Source of the DNA: Sophora flavescens
Lineage: Eukaryota > Streptophyta > Magnoliopsida > Fabales > Fabaceae
Reading direction: 5' to 3'
DNA: 64,000 nt
NCBI GenBank assembly: GCA_030762895.1
Contig: CM061067.1
Span: forward strand, 106,673,888 to 106,737,887
Part shown: positions 1 through 12,499 of the stretch, one piece after another
Layout: every line of letters starts with the position of its first letter
Numbering within the stretch: the first letter of the stretch is position 1
Translations under genes and position numbers: made by a program
The notes under the pieces: model-generated
Seen by the model: only the letters and a program-made list of their open reading frames with translations
What the model was told of the DNA's origin: nothing
Databases searched by the model: none

Positions 1-1117
1 ATAAATATGAAAGTGAGCGCTCGAAAATCATGGTGACTTCTTCAAGTGTGAAGGACTTTTCAATATCTCCTGGGTCAAAGATGACCTCTTTATCAATAAA
101 GTCTTCCCAACACAAATGGGGTTCAACCTCTTGGACTGGCCATGGTGCCTTCATATTCAAAGATGCAAAATCCAGTTTCTCAGGCAGAGGCTTGAAATCC
201 ATCGTTGGTTGCTTCACAGTGGGAGGTGGCAAACAAGTAGAGAGGATCACTGGTGCTGCATTGTCTTCTGTACAATCTGCACTCTCTGCATTACCAAATC
301 CATCACCTTCCATATATGCAGCAATCTCAGCACAAACCACACAAGTATTTCTCCCATCACAATCAACACATGCATAGGAACCAATAGAATCATCTAATTC
401 CAGAATTTCTTCATCATCCTCTAGCATGGTGAAATAGATGTCCTCCATACGCCTCTTCCTCTCAATCTCTTTCATCAAGGGTTCAATGGGAGATGGTGCA
501 ACTATGTTCTCCAAAACATGGTCTTCACTTCTTAATTTGGTTGCTCCCATGTCTTCATCTTCCTTTTCATCCGTTATTGCATCATCTTCATCATCATCCA
601 TCAAGTTCCCATTTGACATTCCGGATAGTTGGCTAGAGATTTTCTCAATACGTTCCCCGAGACTTCGAATGGCAGATTCTCGATTTTTTAAACTTTCCGT
701 TGTTGCTGCCATGAAGTTCTCCAGAACAACCTCCAAATGAGACCGACCATCCGGAATAGGTTGCTCAAAATTGACTGTGGTTGTGGATTTGAAGTTCTCC
801 TAGGCAACTTCCAATGGTGATGGCTAATCATACCATTGAGATGGTTGTGGTTGATATGAAGGTGTGGAAGATTCCTAATGTTCCTCTTGATCAATCCAGG
901 TATTGTTTGGAGGATTCCCCCGCCATGGAGTGTAGCTGTTGGGATATTGATTCCCCCATTCAAAATCGCCTACCAATGGTGGAGGAGAGACTTTTACCCT
1001 TGGCAGTGCATCGCTCACTTGCTGAATGAGTGTGGACAGTTGTAGCATATCTGCCCGCAACTGTAGCTCATACATCTCAATTTCCTCATTGGATGGATAG
1101 TAATGACTGTAATCCAT
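1..1117 (-). pseudogene. gag/pro fragment of Ty3/gypsy element C (Athila/Tat-like), runs off the left edge
   Basis: Read on the minus strand from an ATG at 1117, one frame continues to base 1, broken by three in-frame stops near 877, 823 and 800. After the last stop about 260 codons are open to the window edge. The start (MDYSHYYPSNEEIEMYEL) lies only about 170 bp inside the LTR, so the usual long gag N-terminus seems to be missing. A duplicated LEV-x(2)-ENF motif, an acidic stretch and a KPLPEKLDF motif follow; the last resembles the KPLP segment ahead of protease in Athila/Tat polyproteins. No zinc knuckle or DSG/DTG protease site is inside the window. The product would be structural capsid protein. 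The missing N-terminus suggests a non-autonomous or internally deleted copy. The lineage is inferred from the KPLP motif, the primer site type and the LTR termini. Confidence 0.6.
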
Positions 1118-1262
1118 AATCCTTTAAATAAAAAAAAAAACTACTTAACAAACAAAACCCAAAGGAAGAGATCAAATATATACAGAAAAAAAAATGAAAA
1201 TAAAAATAAAAATGTCTAAATTAGTTGTCTCATTTGTTACTAATGGTATTGACAAAACTAAT

Positions 1263-1277
1263 CCTTGGCAGCGGCGA
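1263..1277 (-). other. Primer-binding site of element C
   Basis: On the minus strand, CGCCGCTGCCAAGG follows the LTR by about a dozen bases. It resembles the TGGCGCCGTTGCCGGGG type of primer site found in many plant Ty3/gypsy elements, but here it is diverged. Confidence 0.55.
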
Positions 1278-1288
1278 AAAAAACTTAT

Positions 1289-2710
1289 TGGACGACATCT
1301 AGGCAAGTATACCTAGTCGTACAAGTAATACGATGATGAGACCGATATCGTTCCCACAAGGATCAGTTGCCAATTACCAATTCACAAATTATACAACTAT
1401 CTAGACTAAATTGTTGCATGAAGAGAGATCAAAACATAAAATAAAGAAACAAAGCAATAAAATATTTTTGGTCTTTTTGGGATTTTTAACAAACACTAAG
1501 AGTGCAGAAAGAGATGTGATAAAAATATTGGGATTTGACTACACTAATCCTCCCTTGATTGCAATGACAAGGTTACTAACGCAAGTCCTAATTCATTTAT
1601 GACAATCAAACCTTCTAAAATACTCAAACCTTAATGTCTTAGGTGGAATGAGCCTAAAATACCAAATTAAACCCTAATGTCTTAGGTGGATTAACATCAG
1701 ATTTTGCATAAAGAGTCAAGATTTATAAGATTGCAAGCACCCCAAGACCTATGTCTAGGTTCATGAACTACTTGGCATTTTATTCATGAGCATGCCTTAA
1801 CATCAATCTTTCAATTGTCTATCAAAGCCACATATCATTCCACGGGTGATCAAGCCAAGCAAAGCATTAAGCGTAGAATCAAATGCTCATAAAGAATTAG
1901 AAACTTGTATTAAAACCAAATCAAAAGACAACCAAGTTCAGAAAAGCTACATCTAACCCCAACAAGAAGGGGATTTAGCTACTCCTAATCATAGAGAAAA
2001 CATAAATTAAAACAACAGAGACAAAGGATAAGAAGAACTCCATGGAAGGTTTCCACAGCCGTCACCGCAGCCCCTTGTTCAGAGAACGTTCCCTTAGGGT
2101 TAGCCGTCTCCCCCTAGGGTAAAGGTCCTCAGGTCTCCTTCCCCTCTCTATCTGTTCTGCCCTCGTGTGTATTTATAGATTAGGTGTGCGTCACGGCCAG
2201 GCCGTGATGTGTTCTGACTGGGCGTGCTTTCAAATTTTTGTCTGTCACGGCCGTGATGGGCATCACGGCTAGGCTGTGATCAATTCTCATCCATAGGTGC
2301 TGATCTGTCACGGCCGTGACCTCCATCACGGCTAGGCCGTGATTCTCTCTGATCTTCAGGGTCCTTCTCATCACGCCCTTGATGTTGATCACAGGCAGGA
2401 CGTGATCCTTTCTGGTCTTCCTGGTTAGCTCATCACGACCGTGACCAGCGTCACGGCCTGGGCGTGATGGCTTCTGACTGTGTTTGGCGTTGCCTTTTTG
2501 ATCTTCCTTAACTTGAAAATATAAAATAGTATTAAATGCATTATTTGACTCAAAATTAACTAAAATATCCTAAAACTACTTAAGAGACTCAAAATGTTGC
2601 TTGAGGACAGTTAAATTCAAATTTGGGTGAAAACGAGATTAAACTCGAATAAATAGCACAAAAACCATGGTCTTACTAGTTATAAAACTAGATAGGCCAG
2701 AGGCTTATCA
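1289..2710 (-). repeat. 5' LTR of element C
   Basis: About 1.42 kb. On the minus strand it begins TGATAAGCCTCTGGCC (right edge at 2710) and ends GTCGTCCA beside the primer site. Both ends fit the TG...CA rule. The right edge falls inside a copia integrase/RT linker (GRK...ISYFHPF), so this is a clean insertion into element B. The left partner and target duplication are outside the window. It carries a block of GC-rich palindromes listed separately. Confidence 0.75.
2185..2475. repeat. Cluster of about nine GC-rich palindromic motifs in LTR C
   Basis: Repeated TCACGGCCGTGA and TCACGGC(C/T)AGGC(C/T)GTGA palindromes recur every 20-60 bp in an otherwise AT-rich LTR. Later copies are degenerate (ATCACGACCGTGAC). 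They could be hairpin-forming transcript elements or factor-binding sites; only the pattern is seen. Confidence 0.8.
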
Positions 2711-4710
2711 GGAAGAAAAACCAAAATATCTTATTTTCACCCCTTTGGTTGTAAATTATTTATACTGAATACTAAAGATCAACTTGGTAAATTTGATGCT
2801 AAAACAGATACTGGAATTCTATTAGGATATTATGAAACATCTAAAGGCATTAGAGTCTATAATTCTAGGACTCTGATAGTAGAAGAAAGTATTCATGTCA
2901 AGTTTGATGACAAACAACCTGATAAGAAATTATCATAGCTAGATGAAGCTTTTGCAGATCTTGATCTAAGCACGCTAGGAGACTCACCTGAGATAAAAGT
3001 TGATTATCAAGAAGATGACCCCACTCAACAACCAGAAACTTCCACTTCTCAACATGATACAGTTCAAAAATCTTGGTACTTCAAGAATTATCATCCACAA
3101 GATCAGATCATTGGTAATCTCAATGACAAGCTAAGAACCAGATCAACCTTCAGAGAATAAGACAATTTTGCACTAGTCTGAGTTGGAACCAAAGACAATA
3201 GACGAGGCTTTGCTGGACGATGGTTGGATTCTAGCTATGCAAGAAGAACTCAATCTGTTTGAAAGAAGTGATGTTTGGACTCTGGTTCCACTGCCCAAAG
3301 ATAAATCAGTGATTAGAGCAAAGTGGGTTTAAAGAAACAAACTTGATGAAAATGGTAAGGTAATCAGAAACAAAGCAAGACTTGTTGCTCAAGGTTTCTC
3401 TCAAGAAGAATGTATAGATTATACTGAAACCTTTGCACCTGTTGCTAGATTAGAAGCTATTAGAATTCTACTTTCATTCGCTGCACATCATAGTATTATG
3501 CTTTTTCAGATGGATGTTAAGAGTGCTTTTCTAAATGGCTTTATTAATGAAGAAGTCTATGTTATGCAACCTCCGGGTTTTGGGTGTGAAACCTATCCTG
3601 AACATGTATATAAGCTTAAGAAAGCTTTGTACGATCTTAAGCAAGCTCCTAGAGCTTGGTATGATAGACTAAGTTCCTTTCTTATGGAAAATGGATTCAA
3701 TAAAGGAAAGATTGATACAACCTTATTTAGAAAATCCATTAAGTCTAATTTCATATTTGTACATATATATGTTGATGATATTATTTTTGGTAGTACTAAT
3801 GAGTCTCTGTGCAAAGAATTCTCTAAGTTAATACAGAAAGAGTTTGAAATGAGCATGATGGGAACTCAAATTCTTCCTTGGACTTCAAGTAAAACAAACC
3901 ATGGACGAGGTGCTCATCCACCAAACTAAGTATACAAAAGAACTTCTGAAGAAGTTTAAGATGGATGATTGTAAACCAATGAATACTCCTATGCACCCTA
4001 CTTCCATACTGAACAAAGATGATAAAGAGAAAAAGGTAGACCAAAGGGTATACAGAGGTATGATATGATCTCTTCTATATCTTACTTCGTCTGGGCCTGA
4101 TATTATGTTCAGTGTATGTTTATGTGCTCGATTTCAATCTGATCCTAGAGAATCACACTTATCAGCAGTTAAGAGAATTTTTAGATATTAAAAAGGTACT
4201 ACTAATCTTGGTTTGTGCTTTAAGAAAAATGAAGATTACAGATTAGTTGGTTTTTGAGATGCTGACTATGCTGGAGATTGAATTGAAAGAAAAAGCACTA
4301 GTGGAGGATGTCACTTCATTGGAGCTAATCTTGTCTCATGGTCAAGCAAAAGACAAAGTACCATTACTTTATCAACTGCTGAAGCTGAGTATATATCAGC
4401 TGCTAATTGCTGCTCACAACTTCTCTGGATCAAACATCAATTGGAGGACTACAATGTATTTGTAAGTAGTATTCCGCTTATGTGTGATAATACTGCTGCA
4501 ATAAATCTATCTAAGAATCCAATTTTGCATTCTAGAGCTAAGCACATAGAGATTAAACATCATTTTATTAGGGATTATGTGCAAAAAGGGGTGATAGACA
4601 TTCAATTTGTAGATACTGACCATCAATGGGTAGATATCTTTACTAAACCTCTTGCAGAGGACATATATATCTTTATTAGGAAGCGTCTTAATATGATATG
4701 TGTGGATTAG
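2711..4710 (+). pseudogene. copia pol remnant of element B: integrase tail, RT, RNase H
   Basis: The first codons (ISYFHPFGC...) are the linker after the integrase core; about 200 codons later comes the RT start (DVWTLVPLPKD). RT landmarks are AKWV, ARLVAQGFSQ, MDVKSAFLNG, LYDLKQAPRAWY and the catalytic box YVDDIIFG near 3767-3790. A 2-base loss near 3861 (in MMGELKFFLGL, by comparison with element A) shifts the frame. RNase H follows with DADYAGD, STAEAEYISA and CDNTAA, ending VDIFTKPL and a stop at 4710. In-frame stops interrupt the linker, AKWV-x-RNK, GMI-x-SLL, RY-x-KGTT and VGF-x-DADYAGD. The enzyme would copy element RNA into DNA and remove the template; this copy is dead. Confidence 0.92.
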
Positions 4711-5211
4711 TTTAGGAGTCCAGCCTAGAGAAAAATTTGTTTTGCTAATTCTGCATTTATTACCAATGCTCGTCTAATACCCATTTGTAGTTGTGCATCT
4801 ATTACATAATGTATTGTACGTCCATATGACGCGTCCACTGATACTGGTTATCACATCCATTGTATAGTTTCGGACGAGTTCACATCTGTCTATGATTAAC
4901 AATATTCTTTTTGTGTGTTAATAAATGCATTTATTTTGTCACGAGACAAATTTATCCTTCATTCTCTTTGATGAGTCAGTACTTCCATCAATCCCATCAA
5001 AACCTTTTTATGGTCCTAAGTTACCAACGCCATTTTATCATAATGACATGTCATTTCAAAAGTTTTTTTTTCTAAAAACCTTTGATATTCAAAATTCCTT
5101 TAAAAGTAATCTTTTCCCTCTGATAAAAACTTTACGCTTCCATAACCTCTCGAGCTATCTCTCTCTTTACCTCTCTCTGCTTTCAAACCCTAAGCTCTTC
5201 GATCATCTACA
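4711..5211 (+). other. Non-coding spacer between pol and envelope-like frame of element B
   Basis: AT-rich, no recognisable protein. It contains CTCGTCTA and GACGAG motifs that recur in SIRE-like elements across this window, and a pyrimidine-rich stretch at 5155-5200 just before the envelope-like ATG. Confidence 0.5.
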
Positions 5212-8090
5212 ATGGCTTCTTCAACCTTCAACGTGGACAAACTCAACTTAGCTATTGAGTAGCATTTTAACCTTATTGTGCTGAAAGACTACAATCTTGA
5301 CATAAGCAAATATCTCAATGCAGCTGGGTGGGAAGGACTCTTCTCAAAGAAAGTCTCCGTCTTTCCCAATCTTGTCAGGGATTTCTGCAGAAACATCCAA
5401 CTGACAAACTGACTTCTACTCAACGGTATTAAGAAAGAATATTATAGTCTCGGAGAAGACTATAGCTAATGTAATCTTCTGTGCTCAGGAAGGACTAGTC
5501 TTCACTGAGTCATGTGAAGAAGACTTGGGCAGCTCTGAGACTATAAAAGTCTGTCTCATGAAAGAGGACACTGTCAGGACTCACTCTTGGAAGGCTGTTG
5601 AAATGAAGGACATCGTTTGCATCCTTCACCAGCTTCTCAATAAGGTGGTTCTTCACAAGGTCGGATGAAAGGACAACCTCTCATCTCTTCACAAATTCTG
5701 TCTCTGCCATCTTCTCACAGAGACAAGAATTAATCTTCCAAGAATCCTGTATGGAAGATTCAGAGACGATGTGATGAACAAGAAAAGACTCTCTGCACTT
5801 CCTTTTTGCCATCTTCTCTCAAATATTTTCAAGGCTCAAGGAGTACTTGAGTTTCTTGTTGCTAAGACTCCTGAGGAGCAAGCTAGGTTATTGACTGATA
5901 AACCAATGTCTGCTGCAAACTTTGGAAAGATGACCATAGCCAACATGAACCGCAGTACCTATGCTGCTACTGCAATAGCCAAGACTGAGGAATTAATGAT
6001 GGCTAAATAAGAGATGGTTGAACAAAATAATGCTGAAGTCCTAGGGGTTAAAAGGGTAACTAGGCAGAAGACCACTGCTACAAGGAAGCCTGGCCCCAAG
6101 AGGCCAGCAAGTGGGATGGCTATCAGGGAGCATTCTGATGCCCTTGCTGCAAAGAGACCGAGAAAAATTATCCTCTCTCATAATGAAGATGAGGAAGCTG
6201 ATGAGGATAGCATTCATATCAGTTCTACTCTAAAGAAGCAGAAGACCTCTGCTACTATTGCTGAGGCTGTTGTGCCTATTCCAACAAAACCAAGGAGGCA
6301 ACCAGCAAGAAAAGCTAGGTCAATTAATACTCCTAAGGTAACCATCTCTACTAATGACCATGTGCAATTAGCTATAGATGCCCTAGTGTCTACTTTAGAA
6401 ACTAGGATAGATGATATGTCTGTCTCGACTCCAGATGACGTGTATATTCCCACACCTATTTCACCCTAACCAACACAAACAACCACTTCACAAGCCGATG
6501 ATCCCTGGTTATATCAACCAGATGAAGGCATTTCCCCTGGTGCACATTTCCCCAAACCTCTGAGAACCCTATTTCCTTCCCTCACCCTAACTTCTGTCCT
6601 TTACAATGGCAAATCTGAGGAATGAGCCAAAGTAAAATGGGAATGGAAAATTATGTTTCATTCTCACCAATCTGAACCAGAACACATTCCAGACAGATGG
6701 TATCCTCTACCTGAATATGAGGAAGAAGTTAGCCATTCTGTTGAACCCCTCTACCTACCTCACCCTGAGTGTCAATTAATCAAGAATGTGCCTTCTCAAA
6801 TGCACAATGATTTAGGGCCTTTAGTCACTCACCTACCCTTAGCCAAATTCCCCCCCCCCCCCCACCAGAAAAATTTACCCAAACCTTGTCAAAACTCCTC
6901 CATTCATATCTCTTACCGATGGAGTTGAGAGACATATTATCCCCGTCTTGGAGACTAACCCCATTAGGAAAAATCTTCCTACTATTCCTGAGAAAAGAGC
7001 AAGATCGTCTAAGCATGTCCCCATGATCATGCCAAAGGACACAAAATGGGTGTCCTTTGAGCATCCCAGAATCTATGGGAGGGTTGCTGACTTGTTTCTA
7101 GATCAGCTCTGCTATGATATGCTGAAGTGGGAGTTCAGTCAAATCAGAGCTGATAGAGCTGCAAATTTTGTCCCTCCATCCTGGCTGAGGCATAATGAAG
7201 CAACCAGGATTGGAATCAAGCCCTATAGAATTTGTACGAGATTGCCAATGCTGGATCTTAATAAGGACAAGGATCTGAAGAATAGAAGATTCAAGGGAGT
7301 GATGCCTAAAGCTGAGTCAGCATTGCTTGATCTTGATCAAGAGGCTTTTGACTACTCAATGTTGGATTTCCTTCTAAATACTGAATCCATTGAGTTGATC
7401 AATGAGCACAGAGCTGCTGACTTCTGGAAGTCTCATATAATTCACTGCACCAGAGAGGCATCTTCCACTGGTTTATCTGAAGAAGAAAAGGAAGATATTC
7501 CCAAGGTCAGAGGAAAGTGTGGTCTTTTCCACTTTAGATATATGGTCTATAAGGAACTCTGGGGACTTCCAATAAACAGCAGGAATGTGGAATTTATCTA
7601 CCCTATTAGATGGGCAAAGGAAATCACAGTTAAACCCAAACCTACTCCAAAGCTCATCACAGATGAACTTGTTGCTGAGGAAAATGGTCAAATTATCATT
7701 GCTGAAAATTTAGAAGATTTTGTTGTGTCACCAACAAAGCTCATCAGAAAAACAATCTTCTCAACCTTTAGCACTAGTTGTAATGCACCCTGAAGATCAG
7801 TCAAGAGAACTCTGAGCACTTTTCAAGAATCTGTAGAAAGCTCAAGGCAACAGACTCTGCCATCAAATATTGAAGAAATTCTTGGAAAATTGGTTGATGA
7901 AAGGGTTGGCAAGTTGGTAGATGAGAAGGTTGAAAAGATAGCTGAAAAGATCAAAGAGGATGTTCATCAACAAGTTCAAACCTCAATGGCTCCAACCTTA
8001 GAGGTTGTGAATAAAATGCTCGAATTCCTCATTGATTTCAAGAAGAGTCAAAATCTGAACCCTCCTCCTCCACCACCTCCTTCTGCTTAG
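5212..8090 (+). pseudogene. Envelope-like (plant transposon) ORF of element B, broken
   Basis: Starts MASSTFNVDKLNLAIE at 5212 and ends in a proline run (NPPPPPPPSA) at 8090. It is recognisable across several frames: an N-terminal FPNLVRDFCRN-type segment, a basic K/R-rich middle (6014-6469), an acidic linker, and a conserved C-terminal domain (6948-7793; WVSFEHPRIYGR...) followed by a coiled-coil-like stretch (7890-8060). This order matches the extra ORF after pol in SIRE1-type elements, annotated as envelope-like or 'putative plant transposon protein'; its role is not established. Stops occur early (codon 17 and after), near 6008 and 6467, and near 7791. A run of 14 C at 6851-6864 accompanies a frame change. 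I see no clear signal peptide or membrane anchor. Confidence 0.75.
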
Positions 8091-8479
8091 TTTTTTCTTT
8101 CTTTCTTTCTTTTGTACTGACAACGATGGTCATCTCCTTTTACCTTTTTGGTTGATGACAAAAAGGGGGAGAAAGGAAAGAAAAGAGAATTATATACATA
8201 AAGTCTGTTTTTGAAAAGCTCTTATGCGTTTGCATGTGCAAATTCTTGTCTACTTGCTATACTGCTCTGATACTTGTGTTTGCTTATTTGCTTTGATATC
8301 TGCTGATCTGTTAGTTGTGTTTATATAGATTGTAAGAATGATAAGCTGTTGCACCTATCTGTTAGCTTATAAGTCTGCTTAAGTATTTGAATGCTTTGCC
8401 TTAGGGGGCGACCTGCAAGCTCTCTTAGACTTTGTTTTTCAAATTTAATTAGTTTTGTCATCATCAAAAAGGGGGAGAT
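8091..8479 (+). other. 3' untranslated region and polypurine tract of element B
   Basis: Non-coding. It contains two purine runs, AAAAAGGGGGAGAAAGGAAAG at about 8160-8180 and AAAAAGGGGGAGA at 8466-8478. The second directly abuts the LTR and is the plus-strand primer. The first could be an earlier, duplicated tract. Confidence 0.8.
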
Positions 8480-10123
8480 TGTTGGAACCAAAGTGGTTTT
8501 GGATTTAATAATCTCTAAGTTTTGATGTTAAAAAAAGGATTAAATTTTCTTGGCAACGTGTTAGTTGAGATTTAACATGTGCTTTCAGTTATGCAGGAAC
8601 ACTTTAATATAAGTAAAATAAACTTGGGATAAGTTTTCTCTGAAATATTCGCGTCTACCCATGTAGACGGGCTGCTCAAATACTTTGGTAAAGTTACTTA
8701 GTCATTTAATTAAGTAGGCTGGCTTTCTTGAGGAGACGAGGCTTTAAATATTTGTTAGATAAATACCTAAATAACTTGTTAGGTACTGCGAGTACAAAGA
8801 CTTGATAATAAGAGCGTCCATCTTGCCACGTAAGCAGACGAAAGTAATTAGTTGAAGAAAATGAACTAAAATACAAAGTAATCTGGTAGACGAGCTCTAA
8901 CCGCCACGTCACCAGACGGAGATCTTTATAACTCATTAAGAAATAGCAAGTCCGAAGACTTGATAGATAAGAGGATATGCAACGTCATCAGATGAGCTAA
9001 GTAAAATATATAACAGACTTGGACTCTCATATGAATGAGTAGACAGAGTTTCTTTTTAGACGAACTCCATCTTTGAATGAATTAAATGAAATCCGAATCT
9101 TTTATATTTATTTCAAATGATTGATATTTATTTCAATAGAATATTTGTTCTTCACATTTATTTTATCTGCTTTAATATTTCAACTTGTTGTAAAAGAAAC
9201 ATAGTACAATCAAGAAATGCAAAAAAGCATAATCGTACAAATAAGATACTGCAAAACGATCTGTACGATGACAACTCTATGGCTGGAAAAGATGGATTAT
9301 ACACAAAAGAGGAACAACAAGTGCTCAAGCTGCAATACTCAAAGGAGTGAACCTCCAAATTCATGCTACCTTGATAACCAAGAGTACTATTCAGCATTGC
9401 TACAATCAAGCTAACAGTCACAACGGATATCATGCATTAAATGCTATCTCTAAATGGGATTATTCAAAGTAACCGTTGAAGAAATACAAGTGAAGAAGAA
9501 GGTCACTATAAATTGAAGACCTCAGATACTAAAGAAGAACTCTGGCCTGCACAATCTTGCTAGCTGAACTTTTGCCAATTGATAATCACTCATTCCGTTA
9601 TTCTTTCAAGAGCAAGAGTCTGTATTCTTTAGTTTGAATATTGTTGTAAGATTCAACTGATCTTAAACTGTCATATTCTCACACATAGTGAGTTAAGAAG
9701 ATCAAACATTAAATCTCTTTGTTAGAGTTAGAGCCTGAAGAGGCTTGGTAAGAAAGGAATACTTGTAGCCTGGAGAGGTGTTGAATACTTGGTTGTAATC
9801 TATTTGGAGAAATAGTGGATAAATCCTTCAAGTCGAAGGGACTGGATGTAGCTCTTGGTTGGAAAAGAGTGAACCAAGATAAAATCTCTTGCGTGAATCT
9901 TGTTTCCCTAAACTCTTCAGTTTTATTTGCTTCTACTAACTGTGGGGTTTTGATATTGCTTTTGTTAAAGTCTTTTAATAAGGATCTTTGTTCTTGTGCT
10001 TGCTTCTGTTTCTAATCTCCTTGTGTGTAAAAGTTGTTTTAAAGATTGTTTTCGAAAATTATTAACAAATACAATTCAACCCCCCCCCCCCCTTTCTTCT
10101 TGTGTTTGCCTCTGTCAACTTCA
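8480..10123 (+). repeat. 3' LTR of element B
   Basis: Begins TGTTGGAACCAAAG at 8480 and ends GTCAACTTCA at 10123 (1,644 bp). The termini match LTR A in reverse (CTTTGGTTCTAACA ... TGAAGTTGAC). It contains repeated AGACGAG/CTCGTCT motifs and a C12 run near the end, the AATTCAACCCCC feature common to the copia LTRs here. Confidence 0.88.
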
Positions 10124-10128
10124 ACATC
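10124..10128. other. Presumed target-site duplication of element B (ACATC)
   Basis: The five bases after LTR B continue directly into the RNase H codons of element A (STSGGC). The left copy lies outside the window. Confidence 0.6.
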
Positions 10129-11110
10129 CTCCACTGGTACTTTTTCTTTCAATTCTATCTCCAGCATAGTCAGCATCACAAAAGCCAACTAATATGTAAT
10201 TACTAATTTTCTTAAAGCACAAACCTAGATTAGTAGTACCTTTTAAATATCTAAATATTCTTTTAACTGCTAAAAAATGAGATTCTCTTGGATCAGATTG
10301 AAATCGAGCACATAAGCATACACTGAACATTATGTCAGGTCTAGATGCGGTAAGATATAGCAGAGATCCTATCATACCTCTATATACCTTTTGGTCTACC
10401 TTTTTATCTTTATCATCTTTGTTCAGTATGGACGTGGGATGCATAGGAGTATTCATAGGTTTGCAGTCATCCAACTTGAATTTATTTAACAATTCCTTTG
10501 TGTACTTAGTCTGATGGATGTACACCTTGTCTACTGTTTGTTTAACTTGAAGTCCAAGAAAGAACTTGAGTTCTCCCATCATGCTCATTTCAAACTCTTT
10601 CTGCATAAGCTTAGAGAATTCTTTACATAGAGATTCATTAGTAGCACCAAAGATTATGTCATCAACATATATTTGAACAACAATAAAACTGGAGTTATTG
10701 GATTTTCTAAATAAGGTTGTATCAACATTTCCTCTACTGAATCCATTGTCCATTAAGAATGAACTTAACGTTTCATACCAAGCTCTAGGAGCTTGTTTAA
10801 GGCCATAAAAAGCTTTCTTTAGGTTATATACATGTTCAAGTTGGGTTTCACTTTCAAAACCCGGAGGTTGCATAACATACACTTCCTCACTAATAACACC
10901 ATTTAGAAAATCACTTTTTACATCGATTTGATATATCATTATACTATGATGTGCAGCAAATGATAATAAGATGTGAATAGCTTCTAGTCTAGAAACTGGT
11001 GCAAAAGTTTTAGTGTAGTCTATACCTTCTTCCTGTGAATAACCTTGTGCAACAAGTCTAGCTTTATTTCTTATCACCTTACCATTTTCATCAAGCTTGT
11101 TTCTTTAAAC
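10124..11110 (-). pseudogene. copia reverse transcriptase and truncated RNase H of element A
   Basis: About 318 codons are open from 11077 down. Motifs in order: KARLVAQGYSQEE, DVKSDFLNGVIS, YGLKQAPRAWY, catalytic YVDDIIFGA, LKFFLGLQVKQ, KPMNTPMHP, then RNase H start DADYAGDRIERKSTSGGC, where element B interrupts. RT looks catalytically intact over this stretch, but the upstream AKWV region has a frame break near 11105 and RNase H is decapitated. It is the same family as the pol of element B. Confidence 0.93.
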
Positions 11111-11262
11111 CCATTTGGTTCCAATAACTGATTTGTCTTTTGGTAAAGGCACAAGAGTCCAAACTTCACTTCTCTCAAACTGATTCAGTTCTTCCTGCAT
11201 TACTAGAATCCAGCCCTCGTCCAGTAATGCCTCGTCTACTGTCTTTGGTTCTAACTCAAAGA

Positions 11263-12499
11263 CTAATGCAGAATCATCTTGCTCTCTGAATGTTGATCTG
11301 GTTCTTCACTTATCATTAGGATTCCCAATGATTTGATCTTGTTGATGATAATTTTTAAAGTACCAAGATCTCTGAACATTTTCCTGTTGAGAAGTTGAAG
11401 TTTCTGACTCATGTTGTTGAGGATCGTCCACTTGGTCATCAGGTTTGACATTTGCTTGTTTCTCAAAAATCATTGAGATTCAAATCTGCAATAGTTTCAT
11501 CAAGCTCTGATAATTTCTTATCAGGCTGCTTATCGTCAAATTTAACATATATACATTCTTCTACTACTAAGGTTCTAGAATTGTAAACTCTAAACCCTTT
11601 TGATGACTCAGAATACCCTAACATAATTCCATTATCTACTTTAGCATCAAACTTACCAAGTTGATCTTTAGTATTCAATATATAGCATTTACAATCAAAA
11701 GGATGAAAGTAAGATATGTTGGGTTTTCGACCTTTCCACAATTCATAAGGAGTCTTATTCAAGATTGGTCTAATGTATATTATGTTCTGAATGTATCAGG
11801 AAGTATTAACAGCTTCAACCCAGAAGTGCTTAGGGAAAGAGTTGTCATTGAGCATTGTTCTAGCCATCTCTTGAAGAGATCTGTTCTTTCTCTCTACCAC
11901 ACCGTTTTGATGTGGTGTTCTAGGTATTGAGAAGTTGTTAAGTATAACAATTTCTTCATAGAACTTTTGAAATAACTCATTTTCAAACTCTCCTCCATGG
12001 TCACTTCTGATTGAAGTGATACACATGCCTTTTTCATTCTGTACACGTTTTCAGAATACAGAGAAGACCCTGAAAGACTCATCCATGTCCATCTAGTGTA
12101 GTCGTCTACTATGACTAGACCATATTTCTTTCCACTAACAGAGGCATTCCTAGTTGGTTCAAACGGATCAAGGTGTAGCAACTCTAGTGGTCTATTGGTA
12201 CTAACAATATTCTTAGATTCAAAGGAACCCTTGACTTGTTTTCCCTTTTGACATGCATCACAGAGAGCATTGAATTTGAACTTAAGGTTTGGTAATCCTC
12301 TCATGAGGTTATGCTTATTTAGCTTTGAAATTAATTTCAATCTTGCATGACCTAGACTTTTGTGCCAAATCCATCGCTTATCTTCAATGGACACTAGACA
12401 TGAGACACTTTGATTTGTGAGGTCCTCCAAGTCACTTGACATCAGTCTTCTTGACATTACACATGTTCTTATCAAAAGAAACAGCAAACACACTATCAC
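11263..12499 (-). pseudogene. copia integrase (GAG-pre-integrase, core) of element A
   Basis: The minus-strand pieces give IWHKSLGHARLKLI and CDACQKGKQVKGSF (the H2C2 pre-integrase zinc domain), the first catalytic Asp (LLHLDPFEPT), YGLVIVDDYTRWTW, the second Asp (IRSDHGGEFEN) and the catalytic Glu (NGVVERKNRSLQEMA). A YELWKGRKPNISYFHPF linker follows. The frame changes near 12060 and 11795, so it is not a single reading frame. The enzyme inserts element DNA into host chromosomes. Confidence 0.92.

Larger units (their letters stand above)
2711..10123 (+). mobile_element. Ty1/copia element B (SIRE/Maximus-like), 5' part displaced by element C
   Basis: From left to right it holds: end of integrase, RT and RNase H (2711-4710), a spacer, an envelope-like frame (5212-8090), a polypurine tract, and a complete 3' LTR ending at 10123. 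The 5' LTR, gag, protease and most of integrase lie left of inserted element C, outside the window. B is itself inserted in the RNase H codons of minus-strand element A, so relative ages are A older than B older than C. Order of genes, an envelope-like ORF after pol, and an LTR over 1.6 kb identify the SIRE lineage. Confidence 0.85.

Noticed and set aside
5212..8090. Envelope-like frame as evidence of an integrated virus
   Set aside because: It sits in the fixed position after pol in a SIRE-type copia retrotransposon with matching LTR and polypurine tract; no independent viral genes are present.
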